Of a DNA stretch of 64,000 nt, positions 53,193 through 64,000 are shown one piece after another. The position numbers and the translations under genes are program-made. This DNA comes from Persicaria tinctoria (taxonomy: Eukaryota > Streptophyta > Magnoliopsida > Caryophyllales > Polygonaceae), in contig JBANSL010000002.1 in assembly GCA_037127255.1 (NCBI GenBank), positions 40,340,892 through 40,404,891 of the forward strand, read 5' to 3'. The first letter of the stretch is position 1; each line of letters starts with the position of its first letter. Below the pieces are notes generated by a model. The model saw only the letters and a program-made list of their open reading frames with translations. It searched no databases and was not told the origin of the DNA.

Positions 53193-53334
53193 TTGGTCAA
53201 GTCATGAGTGATGGTAAGAAGGCTTTGTACCACTGTAACTACTGCAACAAAGACATAAAAGCAATCATGTTGAGCGCTTCTTTGTTGGAGCTGAAATTAA
53301 GCCTCACAAAAGCAATCATCCATACAAAGTTATG
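53193..53334 (+). pseudogene. Captured ADA2 transcriptional adaptor exon (ZZ zinc finger), internally deleted
   Basis: After a splice acceptor (53191-53192) the frame encodes GQVMSDGKKALYHCNYCNKDI, the start of the ZZ-type zinc finger of ADA2, which works with GCN5 in histone acetylation complexes. The middle of the finger is missing. After the gap another frame gives FFVGAEIKPHKSNHPYKVM, the matching end of the ADA2 finger region, followed by a GTAAGT donor. Two cysteines of the finger are therefore separated from the rest by a deletion and frameshift. A 12-base word AAAAGCAATCAT occurs on both sides. Confidence 0.82.
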
Positions 53335-54635
53335 GTAAGTTATCCGAATGCAGAAAAAGAAATCATGTTGAGCGCTTCTTTGGCGACCGGGTTGACCCTA
53401 TGTAATCACCGCACTCGAGTTAGGAGGACGACTCCTACCAATCGGGCTGAGTTTGCTGGTCGTGTATGGGTCGCCAAGCTGGTGATGTTTGCTAGTGATG
53501 TTGTTGTGAAATTTTTTGTCTAATTGCTGTGATATTTGCTGTCTAAATGTTGCTTTGATACTTAGCTGAACTTGTATTCAAGGTTGTATGCTATATTAAA
53601 TTTTGCGGGAGTGTGGATAGGTGGTTTGATTAGTAAGTAGAAGAACGGTGCGTTATATATTATTATATATTATATATTCACTGGCTCTCATATATTGATA
53701 TATATATTTATATTTTTTTATATAAATATATGTCAATATATAAGCTTTGCTTATATTTAATTATATATAGAAGCGGGGGTGAGCGCTAGTGAGGAACCGA
53801 GGATAATGAATGGGGTGGGTTTGTTTAACTCTTGTGGGGTCTTTGGCCTCCTTTTGCCTTGTAACTTTTGTTACACATCGATTCAAGGCACAATGTGTAT
53901 ATTACGTATAAAGTAATTATTTGTGAGCTTTTTGATAAAATTGTATTGTAAGTTTTTATCTGAATTTCTCTTTGCAATATTAGGATGGAGCATCTAATCA
54001 TCAACTATTTGCTACAAAAACTACTCGAAATCCTCATAACATCACACTTAGCTTTGAATTTGGGCTGGATTTGAATCCCATCTCTGGTCACATGCGTCAT
54101 GGTCGCATCTATTCTTATTAATTTCATTTTCGAAAATTAGGATTCTCTACTTCTTTGAATTGTTACATCCATCACAGGATTCAAGAGGGACAATTTGCAA
54201 CTGGATCCCATGACTATTACTATGCAGTTGATGGATTGACAATTGACATGTAATGTAACATTCCTCTTTTCTTTATCTTGACCTCTTCGTATTGATCATT
54301 CATGTCAATTATCATGATATCTGCACAAAGTTATATCCTCTATTCTTCTTATTGTTAATTACCATAGAATTGTTTAGTTTTGTTAGGTTAGGTTGATCGA
54401 GATAAATGGTTAAGTCATTTTGTAAACCTTTGTTTCTAGATAGAATTTGAATGAGTTATGTTCATGTCCTTATTTCAACTTGGTTTAATAAAGTTTAGAT
54501 TGAGTTGGACAAAGTTGACCCTAAATTCAAAATCTCTTACTTTCTGTGTTTTCTCTCCATGCATTTGTTTGTAAAGTTACTATATTGTTCCTGGTTTGAT
54601 GTTATGAGTTTCAGCTTGTGTTTTCTCTAATGTAG
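53335..54635 (+). other. Mixed intronic and unidentified sequence, with AT-rich hairpin
   Basis: Includes a 22-bp repeat of the ADA2 exon (53361-53382), an AT-rich inverted repeat (about 53694-53742) and possible exon-like pieces at 53983-54115 and 54179-54253 that I cannot assign with confidence. Confidence 0.4.
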
Positions 54636-55191
54636 ATGTGATTGGTTACATTACCAAGTTCTCTCCCCTTCAAGCTGACGTGAACGATTCGTCTTCACCT
54701 GCGAAACTTGATTTCTCCCTGGAAAATGAAGTGTTAGTTTCCATTTAAATTTGTTATCTATCGCTTACATTACCAACTCTGAACTGCACTCTGTACAAGT
54801 ATTAAGAACTATATGGTTAATGCTTATAATTTATCATTTTCATTTAATTCATTTTCAGCAATGAAACTTTGAACTGCACTCTGTGGAATAAGTATGTGCA
54901 TGAATTGAATAATCACTTGACGAGCGTTGGAGAAGAAAAGGTGTTTGTAATCATCAAATTTGCAAAGGTCAAGAAGTTTGGATGTTCGGATCACCGATCT
55001 CTCTTTACTTTAGTGGTCATTCATTTGCCTTTATCGTTCATCACTATAAATGATCATTCTGTCTTCTCTGAACTAATAACTTCAGGTGGATTTATCTTCA
55101 ATAATGCTTCCAACGAAACTAAGCTCTTTTTTGATGCAACAATACCGGAGATTGCAACCTTCAAAGAAAGGTTATCATTTTATATGTCAAG
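54636..55191 (+). pseudogene. RPA-like OB-fold (replication protein A 70 kDa type) gene fragment
   Basis: Three exon-like pieces with splice-like borders. 54636-54730 encodes VIGYITKFSPLQADVND and AKLDFSLENE. From 54859 to about 54980: ETLNCTLWNKYVHELNNHL and EKVFVIIKFAKVKKFG. 55086-55191: GGFIFNNASNETKLFFDATI, then PEIATFKERL. This order is that of plant RPA1-like proteins common in Helitrons and in the host. The middle piece reads on into intronic sequence. Whether it is the Helitron's own RPA gene or a captured host copy cannot be told here. Confidence 0.75.
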
Positions 55192-55316
55192 TTGATATCG
55201 GACTCTTGCCGAATAAGAACTTTCTTTACCTATTTTCACATGTTGTGCAATGTAGGTGGTGTGATAGAAATTCAAATGTTCTCGTGAGATCAACCATGCC
55301 CCTATGATCAAGTGCA

Positions 55317-57982
55317 CATATACGATATACCTAATAAAGATGCTTCTAGATGCAAGACGGAATATTAACACACTAACATGCCCCTATGATCAAGTGCATA
55401 ATAATAATAAGGCCTTAGCACAAAATACCAAATGGTATATCCCTTTCCTACCTCCACCCCCTTCCGATAGGGCAGAGACTGGCCAGCTCGTGAATGCATT
55501 CATTCATAATCGGGGGGCACGCATGCCTAACCCGCTCCACAATAAAGCCCGCAGGCATAATATAAGGAAGTCCATGACTCGATTGACTCAGGGTACCCGA
55601 TGAGGCTGGGCTACCCTATGACCCTAGCAAAGACTCTAGGACTATCACAGATAACGACCGTTCTGTTTACATACACATAGAGAAATAGAATGCTCAACGG
55701 TCGATGCAACCTAGCATGGTACTACATGGCATGCTGATCATGAATGCAAGCACCTAGTATATTATGCACCTATAGCAGGGAATAGCTCTATTCAATCTGA
55801 GTAAGCTCCGAAGAGACTTACCTGGCTATGCAGAACAGCATAATAGAAGATCCGACATACATCAATCAAAATCGCAAAGTATCACCTAGATACATATTAG
55901 AGCACATATATAAGTCTACATCTAATCATTCAAGCACTCAAAGCATACCTATACACTCAACTAGAATAACAACCATATCACAATCATCATTCCGTCAAGT
56001 TCAACGATTCATCATATTGCCACATTCCACAAGACCATATCATTCTCATCATCCCATTCAGTCACATTCATTTATTCGCCACAATATATTCGCAATAATA
56101 ATCCGTTTATCACATACATCAAGTTTATCATATTCATCATATCTCGAAAGCATAAGCGATAAGACAAACGGTACATAACTTAACATCTCATCATGTTATT
56201 AGTCAACCAATTATGCCATTAGTCCACACAAGTCATGACATTAGTCAATGAATCATATCAACATGCTAGTTAGTCATCGATCACATAATTCCCAAATTAG
56301 TCCCAAAACCATTTCAAAATCCGAATTAACTAGTTAGAAATTCCGACCTTTGAAAATGTTCGACAATTCCTTTTTCGATTTAAATTCCGATAATAACCTT
56401 TTAAATCTCCAAGTCTCATAATATTTCATTTTCTTCTAACCACCGTAATATTATATCTTTAATCTGAAAATAAGGTCTTATATATTTTAAATCTCACGTA
56501 ATATAATAATATATTTTAAAGACCCTTTATTAAACACTTTCATAAACATGTCAAAATCCCTTATAAATTCCAACCATTCTTATTTTATAAAATCATCCCT
56601 TTCTAAATTACCAAATCGACCTTACTTTATTTTAAATTACCAAAATCACCCTCTTATTTGTTGAACCTCCCATCTGAAATTCATTTGTGAAATAAGCTCC
56701 ATCTTCATTCTTTTTTTGTTTGGAAGTAAATTAGGCCCAACACACTTGATTAGAATTAGGCCCAAATATTAGGCCCCAAAGCCAACCATTCAGCCATTTC
56801 AATTTATCCAGAGTGGAAAAAAAAAGGGAGGGGCCCCAGAGATGACGTGGCGAAGGATGGGCCCGCGAGCCTTCTTCCTTCTCTTTCCTTTGTTTGACAA
56901 AAACAAAACAGAGGGATTTTCTGGGCTTCGGGAAACAAAGGAGGGAGAGGAGGAAGGGAGGTCGGCGGCGGCAAAGCTGGGCTCCGGCAACCCGGAATCC
57001 GAACACAAAGCGCACACACAGGCACACAAGAAAGGAAAGGAGAGGGAGGAAGGAAGAAGCTCACCCAAGGCGCGGTTCGGCGCTCGCCGGAAGCTCGAAG
57101 CGGCTCGTCGGAAGCTCGATCTGGAGCTGTCGGAGACGGAATATCGTCGGAGATGGACTGGGACAGAGGAAGGAGGTCAAAGGATGAAGCTTTAAGGAGT
57201 TGGAAGACAAAAGAGAGGAGAAAGGGAACTCACCGATTCGAACGGGGAGGACAGAGGAGCGCGGAGGAGGTGGCGGCTTCGGCTGCTCCTGTCGGCTCCA
57301 GCTGCTGTTGGCGGCTCCGTGAAGCGTCGAGGGAGGTCTTTGATGCTGTTTCGAAGTGGAAGGAAGACGAAGGAGGGAGAGGTGAGGCAGGAGAGCTCTC
57401 GGCAGAGCAGGGGAGGTGGGCGGCGGTTGTCAGTGGTGGCCAACGACGGAGACTGGGAGGCTGGTGACGGTGGTGAGGTGGTGAAGGCGGCGACGGGTGG
57501 TGGCTGCTGGCTGCGAAAGGGAGAAGAGGAGGGTGGAATGGTGGTCGGCGCAACAGGAGGAGAGGAAAGGGGCTTCCCCTTTTTTTGTTCTTTTGGGTTT
57601 GGGTTAGAAATGGTACAGCTGTGGGTAGCTTGTGGCTAGTATGAGGAGTCAAGGAGGAGGATGAGTAGGCTGTCACATGTAGCCTGGGATTCGTTTGGCA
57701 CCTTGCCAAGATTAGGTGGGTCAAGCTAAGGAGGGAGGAGAATGAGAGGATAAAACTTTACCCAAACTAGGAGAGATGAGTTGGATTGGATAAGAATTCG
57801 GAAATATGACGGGATTGATCTTTAACGTTAAAATTGGGTCGAGATTCGCTTTAAGGATTTCAAGTTCGATTTATTAAATTTATGACGAGTTTTCCTTGAA
57901 ATAACCGTTTTAAATTTATTTTTAAATTCATTTTGAATTTCCCTTTTTCAAAAATTAGGATTTTAAAATCCGAGTCTTTACA
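55317..57982 (-). repeat. LARD B 3' LTR (about 2.67 kb, U5 end missing)
   Basis: Shares with element C the blocks GAGACTGGCCAGCTCGTGAA, GCCTAACCCGCTCCACAATA, GGCTGGGCTACCCTATGACC and the interrupted ACGGCCGTT-type block (here ACGACCGTT). A GA-rich/CT-rich segment (56830-57600) corresponds to the UTR-like part of the other LTRs. ORFs there have no domains. Confidence 0.88.
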
Positions 57983-60900
57983 TCATCCACCTCTAAAAAC
58001 AAGTCTCGTCCCCGAGACAAAAACCAAAACAAAGTAGGGGATGAAGTTGGAATAGGTGAGTCCAAGGATCACATAATCGATCCCGTAAGTGCCTCATAAG
58101 GGCCCGTATGAGATTCTCATAGTATCGTCGTCGTGATCATAATATCCCCGATAGGTCGTAGCGAGAGTGTGATATGGGCCCTTACCACATTCTTACACCG
58201 ACTTCTCGGCTATATCATAACTCAAAAAGCACGACAACGTCTCCACTAGGTCTTAGCAAGCAGTCTATAAGGGCCCCTATAAATGCTTGTATCCACTTTG
58301 TGGGACGTCATAATGGAGGTTCGGTTAGAAAATTTCAAAAAAGGGGTCCTTAATTTAGAACGGATTGGTCTCAGATCATTAAAATTCTCGATCGCGTTAG
58401 GTCGCTCAAAATCTAAGTTAGTCCTTTTTAAACACCATTCAAATCCCTTAAAACTGACATTAGTTGAGCAATTTTCAAATTTCAGGAGGTGGAATCATCC
58501 ACCTCTAAGGCTAATCCAATATTTCCTTCCTAGGTTCCAAGTTAGAATCACATTTCATAAATTCAATTCTAACATCCTAGCAATTCCAATTTACGACATC
58601 ATTTAACATCTAACAACCGTATCACGGATTCATAAGAGGTCATATTCACGTCAACGATAGTCATATACCATAACAGATCTAGCATAACATGGTACATAGT
58701 AGAATCCAGTATGTCATACCACATAAGTTGAACATCATATCAGTCAGGTAAGCACATCATACTTACGCTATCTACCAAGCATCATCATGTTAGAGGCATA
58801 CAAGTACTTCAACACACTAGCATTTCATCAAGTTCAGGGAATATCTATTGTTAGTACTACAACTCACTATCGCCTATGTCAATACATCAAGGAATCATCA
58901 TCGTCTATCGCATGGAATTCGCACAACACTCGGCCCCAAGTAAAACATACAGTAGATCACATTCTCAAGAGAATCTACCTATAGCTATCAACCATAACAA
59001 GACACGACCACTACTCCTTCTCTCTCGCATCAAGATCAACCTCAGCTAGGTCCACCAACTCAAACCCGACACTATTTCTAAAATAACATTGCATTCTGCT
59101 TAGTACACAACCTCTCTAGCCTGATAGCTATCCGCAATTCAAGGCCTACGTCCCAAACCAACTTCTACGTATCCCAACTCTTATGCCATCAAGTCGTCTA
59201 AGAACCAGTCTACTTCGACATCCCGACCTCAAATCCTACTCGACTACCTAAAACCATATCACGGAGTTCTCAATCGCAGAATTTCCTTATTCCGACAAGC
59301 TTAACAACTCGACCGATTACCAATACTCTCTATAAAGCATACCCTCATCCCAGAGGTCCTCTACCAATCTCATCTTCACCTCCTAAGAGAAATCTCAAGT
59401 CCTCGACTAAACCACTCTCACGATCGATCTAGACACCTCTTAACAATCTTGCTGATTCTTCCTAAGCTCCCAAGACTCCGCCTGACCATCATCTCCCAAG
59501 GGACATATCAAATCACCTTGCTAACCTGATCCTACTTCTCGCACCACTAACCACTCTCACTAACTATCCACCTCTAAGAACCCAACTCATACTAACTATC
59601 TCACACTTGAAACTCCCATCATTATCCTCAGCATCACTAACACAAGCATCCCACCTTGCTAGAATCCACTCAACCGCCTACTCTCGACAACTCTAACTTG
59701 GAAAACCGTCTAGTGCTAACTCATACCCACGAATCACCGAGTCCCTCATCACCCGCGTCTATCCTCCATGACTAATCACATATTCTACCTACTTGTCCCA
59801 TTTCAAATCTCATAAAACCCGAAACAATCACGACTTCTCAAGCCGTCCTACTCGATATCCTCTTCTCCTCATATTCCCAAATTTCCTCATTTCCGCACGT
59901 TCCCAAATAGCTCCAGTTCACATTTCCTCGAACCTGAAATTTTCTACCACTTAAGCTCTTATGTACCGATCATCAATTCCACATAATTCATATGACATCC
60001 TCATCTGAATCTCCCAAGTACCGCAATCTTGTCACACCTGCTACAATCCTTCATCTTCTAGCATTCTCAATACCTTACTCCTGCCTAGTTCCCAATTTCA
60101 TGCTCAGAACATTCCTATCACAACCTCAAGCCCACAATCTTACTAGAAAATCTCAACGACACTCTTACCTAGCTACTAGTCCTCCCTCGAAAATTCACCT
60201 CACATCCTTGAATGCCTCAATCACCACGATGACCTCCACTCATAAATCCCAATTCATTCCCTATGCTAAAATCCTCTGACAATGCGTCTAGGAATCCGTT
60301 ACTCATAAACTCTCTAAGCATTAACAATCCTATCTCTACAACCCCCATTACTCATCACACGCACAACCTTGATATGGACAACCTAATCCCCAAGATCGAT
60401 GATTTCCCAAGCAACCTATATTACTGATCCTTAGCGATTCCTCAACTTCATCATTTACCAAAACTGCTCCTAATCACAACAAATACAACCTAGTCCCAAC
60501 TCTACGATTCCTTAGACACTTCTTAACCGATCATCTTCAACGCCGCCCACGATCCGCTCCTAGACTATCTAGACACTCTCTCTTGGCTCACTAACGCGTC
60601 TATCAACACATCCCTTCAAGAATCCCCCCAATCCACTCCTAACTCACTCATCCACCTCTAGGACTATACTACCCGCACGCGCTATTGTCCAACACAACCT
60701 CTAACGAAGACCTTTCCCTCAAATCTCGCCATACTACTCTATTTCTCACCTATAACCTCCTTGGAAGCTCAACTATACTTACTGAACACTATTTCCGACA
60801 AGTCTTAACTCACTCAGCTCTACTCAAGCTGATGCATCCTTCATGCACTCCATCTCGCATAACCAATGACCAACTCGAAGGCCTCAATGTACCTGCGATT

Positions 60901-63314
60901 TCCCGATCCGTCTCACCAAGGAAAACACTCGACTCATTCCCAAGAAGAATACACCACCACATATATAAACCATAACCGATTTGCTAGCAGGTCAGTACAC
61001 TTAAGCATATAGGCACATCATCACAAACACAAGTTAGTCAGGCAATCATTCACTACCAGTTCAGCTTATCGGTCACCACACCTCAATTTAGTTAGTTCCA
61101 AGCCTATCGCACGACACCGATTCCAGATCGCATAGGAGAGATCACAATTCGGACGAAGAACGTCATTCCTTGAGTCACCTAGGAGGATTACGTCTGCAAC
61201 CGCCATCTTTGAAAGGCGTCCTTCCTCTGGCGACGTCGATCCTAGGGCCCATGGGTCATGGGCCCACCCCACTTCCGTTGCGCCACTCTGGTGCCACTCG
61301 ATCGCTCGTTTCCTCTTCTATGTCGACGTCCATCATGGGGATCGCGAGGGGTTAGAAGTCACGCAGATAGGGGAGAGCAAGGGAGGACAACACGACTTCC
61401 TTAAGGATTCAGACACAGACCAGGACTAGAGATGACGAGACTCAAGACAAGACGTGGAACCGAGAGTTACAACAATGCCCTTAGGGTATTCTATGAGGTT
61501 ACAAGTGCGGCAAGCAAACACATAACAATCACGAAGTATCTCAACATCATTATTCCACACTAGCATGTACCTATCTCAAGAAATAACGATGTATGAGTTC
61601 ACAACACGTTCATCTAATCAATTTCTTCATGCACGCGGAACAAGCAAGTACCCTATCATTTCATTTACCAGTCATGCTTGACATATTAAGATAATTATAC
61701 ATGGACCGACAACGGACATATGCAACACAAGTTATGCAAGATCTAGCGAGCATTATAGGACATCACATGTATGATTCATTACTCATTTTAAGTGTACACA
61801 TAAGCAGGTCAAAACAATGTGGGTTCAAGGTAAGCATGTTAAGATGCACTCTAATAATCATGTCTGGGGATATGGTTAAGTCAATTGGGCATAACAACTA
61901 TCACATCACATACAACCATGAACATGTATTACGACAAGTATGGCATATAATTGTATGATGGTCCATAATTAGGAGATATATATCCTACATGATACTACAA
62001 ACACTCATTAAGCAAGTACATAGTCAACGAGGTTCAATTTGATCAACTTAATATGCTAGGAATTGATTTCACATGATACTCATACAAGAGGTTTGACCAC
62101 ACTATCATGGACCTAATTCGAGGGAGAGTAACAATCGTGACGATTCATACATTCGACACATATTTATTCATTCATGAGTGCACCCATACAAGATATCAGG
62201 CAAGTCATGCTGAAATATACCAATACACCATGTCATACCGTCACAAGGGGGCCACTATTATAACCGGACAGAATTCTCTAAGGGCAATCACCGACTCGTT
62301 ACCCCGTTTCCCGTGGGATGCTAGTACGACTCGCACGGTAGGACACAAGGACATCCACGCTGCTTCCTAGGTGTGAGGGTAGAACTCGTAACCCTAACTC
62401 GGAACCATTACGAGGATCAAAGGGGTGACTCCATCAGACAACTTACTCCTAACTCGGAACTACTTCAGTCATCACTCCCACTAACATACTCAAGTAACCC
62501 TCACATCCAACACGATTTCCAAAGGTAATTAGTTGATCAACCCAAATTTCCCGTGGAAGACACCAACCTCAGGTACAAGACTCAATAGGAGCATAGATAG
62601 TGGGGTACCAAACTGGACTCGAAACGGGGAGAGCGGATGCTCTTCGACCCTTGCTAACATGCCTAAATGTTTTGGTGGGACGATTGACAGAGTCATAATC
62701 ATCAAGGGGCTTGAATAAGGGAAGGGCTATCCTGACAAGAAGGGAATTCCGACGACATAAGGGCAAGGTTTCCTCCCACTATCCCATTCACACATTCAAG
62801 TTAAGACATACTGATTAGTTCTCTATCCTAAGCACAATAGCACTCAACACGGAAGCAATCAACGAGATTAATATGATCCCCTTCGAGGAGGATCGCCCTC
62901 GGGCCTAATTGGATATAATGCATACAATTACAGAAATGATCTATGTCGTCCTTCAAGGGACGACCAGTGGGAGGGGCAATTACCTCACGACCTCCTAACC
63001 CATGTCACTCCAGCCTTCAGGTTTCTTGGAGTCTTCAACCCCGTCTGTAAAAGAAAGCTAGCATTTTGCCTACCCGTTCCCAACTACATCCAATAGGGAT
63101 GGTCTAGCGCCTTTACTACCCCATCATTTCCCCTTCTTTGATTACCAGATTTATTGAGTCAAGTTCATATTTAGTCCGTTTGAGTTAGCCATATTAAATT
63201 TATTTTGCCCTTTCTAAAACATGTTGAAAAACCATTTGAAAACCTTCGGCCATTTTCAAAACCACTTCAACCTATCATAGTCGGTTTGCACAACCTGAGC
63301 TCTGATACCATCTT
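57983..63314 (-). other. LARD B interior, no recognisable protein coding
   Basis: 5.3 kb without gag or pol. The end next to the LTR holds the family hairpins (hairpin 1 at 58093-58112, hairpin 2 at 58003-58018) and PPT (57983-57999). The other end (62900-63298) resembles the LARD A leader, for example the shared TTGCCTACCGTTCCC-like and CTTGGAGTCTT words in matching order and distance from the PBS. Confidence 0.85.
63299..63310 (-). other. Primer binding site of LARD B
   Basis: Exact TGGTATCAGAGC on the minus strand, four bases from the LTR end. Confidence 0.9.
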
Positions 63315-63414
63315 TGTAACGGCCCGGGATTATGATTCCCGGGTTACGTTTCGAGGGATGAAACCCCTCGTTAGGATCTTGCGCCCCGAGTACAGGTTGA
63401 AGGTTTGAAATTCT

Positions 63415-63458
63415 ATCCTTTAATTCCCACGTGTTGCCACACGTGGGAATTAAAGGAT
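63415..63458. repeat. Perfect 20-bp hairpin with G-box in each arm
   Basis: Arm ATCCTTTAATTCCCACGTGT (63415-63434), loop TGCC, exact reverse complement at 63439-63458. CACGTG (G-box) lies in each arm. It sits where similarity to the LARD LTRs ends. Confidence 0.92.
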
Positions 63459-64000
63459 TTAAAATAAAAATAAAAACGTAAATAATAAATAAAATAAAAT
63501 AATTTAGTTATAAAAAAAATAAAAAAAATACATAATAAATAAACAAAATAAAAATAATTTGATTATATACATAAATAAATCTCCCTCTTCGGCATTGTCC
63601 TGGTTTCTTCCGGCTGGGAAGCCCCGACGCCGCTTCACCTCCTCCTCTTGCATGCTCCCCCTCCCCTAGTCCCCAGCAGCCCAGATCTACTTCATTTCGA
63701 CTTTTTTTTAGCCTCCCTTTGGGACCTCAAACAATCCTTAACAAACAACCACCAAACACCCATCCAAAAATTTCCTTTAACAAATTTTTAAACCCAAAAT
63801 AACCCATTGTTGATTATGTGATTTATGACCCGTGGGTCTAGATCCGGCATCACCAGTCCAGCCTCACATGCAGCAATAGTATTGAGCGAGTCCGAGCTTT
63901 CGCATGCAACAATCGTCACCGCTATCCAAGCCACAAGAACTAGAGTCAAGTATAGTTTTAATTTTTCTTACATATTTTTAATTTTAAATTTCTGTAATTG
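63459..64000. other. Low-complexity A/T tract then gene-like CT-rich sequence
   Basis: 63459-63575 is TAAAATAAAA-type low complexity. The remainder is CT-rich and resembles a 5' UTR, but no exon is recognised before the edge. Confidence 0.5.

Larger units (their letters stand above)
49488..55294 (-). mobile_element. Helitron 2 (3' end, helicase remnant, captured gene fragments); 5' end not found
   Basis: The minus strand ends with hairpin CCGTGCC-TCG-GGCACGG (49516-49500), then ATTTTAAA-CTAG at 49491-49488 followed by T. About 1 kb inside is the end of a RepHel helicase. Beyond it (51.0-55.3 kb) lie intron-containing pieces of unrelated genes on the plus strand, as expected for Helitron gene capture. 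That these belong to the same Helitron is inferred from position. The right side is lost at the junction with LARD B. Confidence 0.6.
55317..63411 (-). mobile_element. LARD B: third member of the non-coding LTR family, truncated at both ends
   Basis: In minus sense: end of 5' LTR (63411-63315, ending GGGCCGTTACA), PBS TGGTATCAGAGC (63310-63299), interior of 5332 bp (63314-57983), PPT, and 3' LTR starting TGTAAAGACTCGG at 57982 and lost after about 55317. No gag or pol. The left break shows a 22-bp local duplication. On the right, similarity to the other LTRs stops at 63411 and a perfect hairpin follows, so the rest may be lost or simply different. Confidence 0.88.

Noticed and set aside
57153..57724. 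Overlapping ORFs of 104-164 codons in the LARD B LTR
   Set aside because: GC-rich, low-complexity, present on both strands, no domain; they lie in the UTR-like part of the LTR.

Overview
The window is a transposon-dense stretch of a flowering-plant nuclear genome, probably a eudicot (low confidence below that level). I see no complete single-copy host gene. Nearly every stretch I could classify is a mobile element, an element inside an element, or a host gene fragment carried by one. Element ends were assigned from direct terminal repeats, primer binding sites (PBS), polypurine tracts (PPT), terminal inverted repeats and target-site duplications (TSDs) read directly from the sequence.

1-27619 is a four-level nest. 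An old Copia LTR (26922-27619, minus strand) lies beside a SIRE/Maximus-type Copia element (minus strand, from beyond the left edge to about 26014) with decayed gag-pol and an extra ORF. The SIRE 5' LTR is split by LARD A (7828-25351, TSD TTATT), a large LTR element with two 2962-bp LTRs and a 4.9-kb interior without recognisable coding. The 3' LTR of LARD A is split by a 6.7-kb Athila-like element (17630-24338, TSD GTGTG) that encodes only Gag plus a retropepsin-like domain.

27829-29960 is a poly(A)-tailed retroposon whose 5' half is three tandem 338-bp monomers. 30472-32949 holds a Helitron 3' end with a helicase remnant, a Mutator-like fold-back MITE, a tRNA-derived SINE and a 712-bp non-autonomous Helitron. 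34191-39142 is a 5'-truncated LINE tail with an RNase H domain, cut in two by element C (34380-38798), a relative of LARD A with most of its 5' LTR and interior deleted.

39.2-45 kb holds a degenerate minisatellite, a hAT-type MITE with a tRNA-like segment, a second SINE and AT-rich duplications. 45008-49162 is a candidate Mutator-like element (9-bp TSD) carrying a 1.2-kb CACTA element. 49488 to about 55294 looks like a Helitron (3' end and helicase remnant on the minus strand) with intron-containing fragments of host genes on the plus strand: long-chain acyl-CoA synthetase, auxin response factor, ADA2 and an RPA-like OB-fold protein. 55317-63411 is LARD B (minus strand), a third relative of LARD A.

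The most interesting signal is in the LARD family. Three diverged non-coding copies keep a 3' internal module with two hairpins just before the 3' LTR. One is capped by a GNRA-type tetraloop and shows a compensatory base-pair change between copies. Other notable points are a perfect 54-bp palindrome at the end of the Athila-like gag ORF, repeated local duplications of 22-27 bp at rearrangement junctions, and the multi-gene capture.
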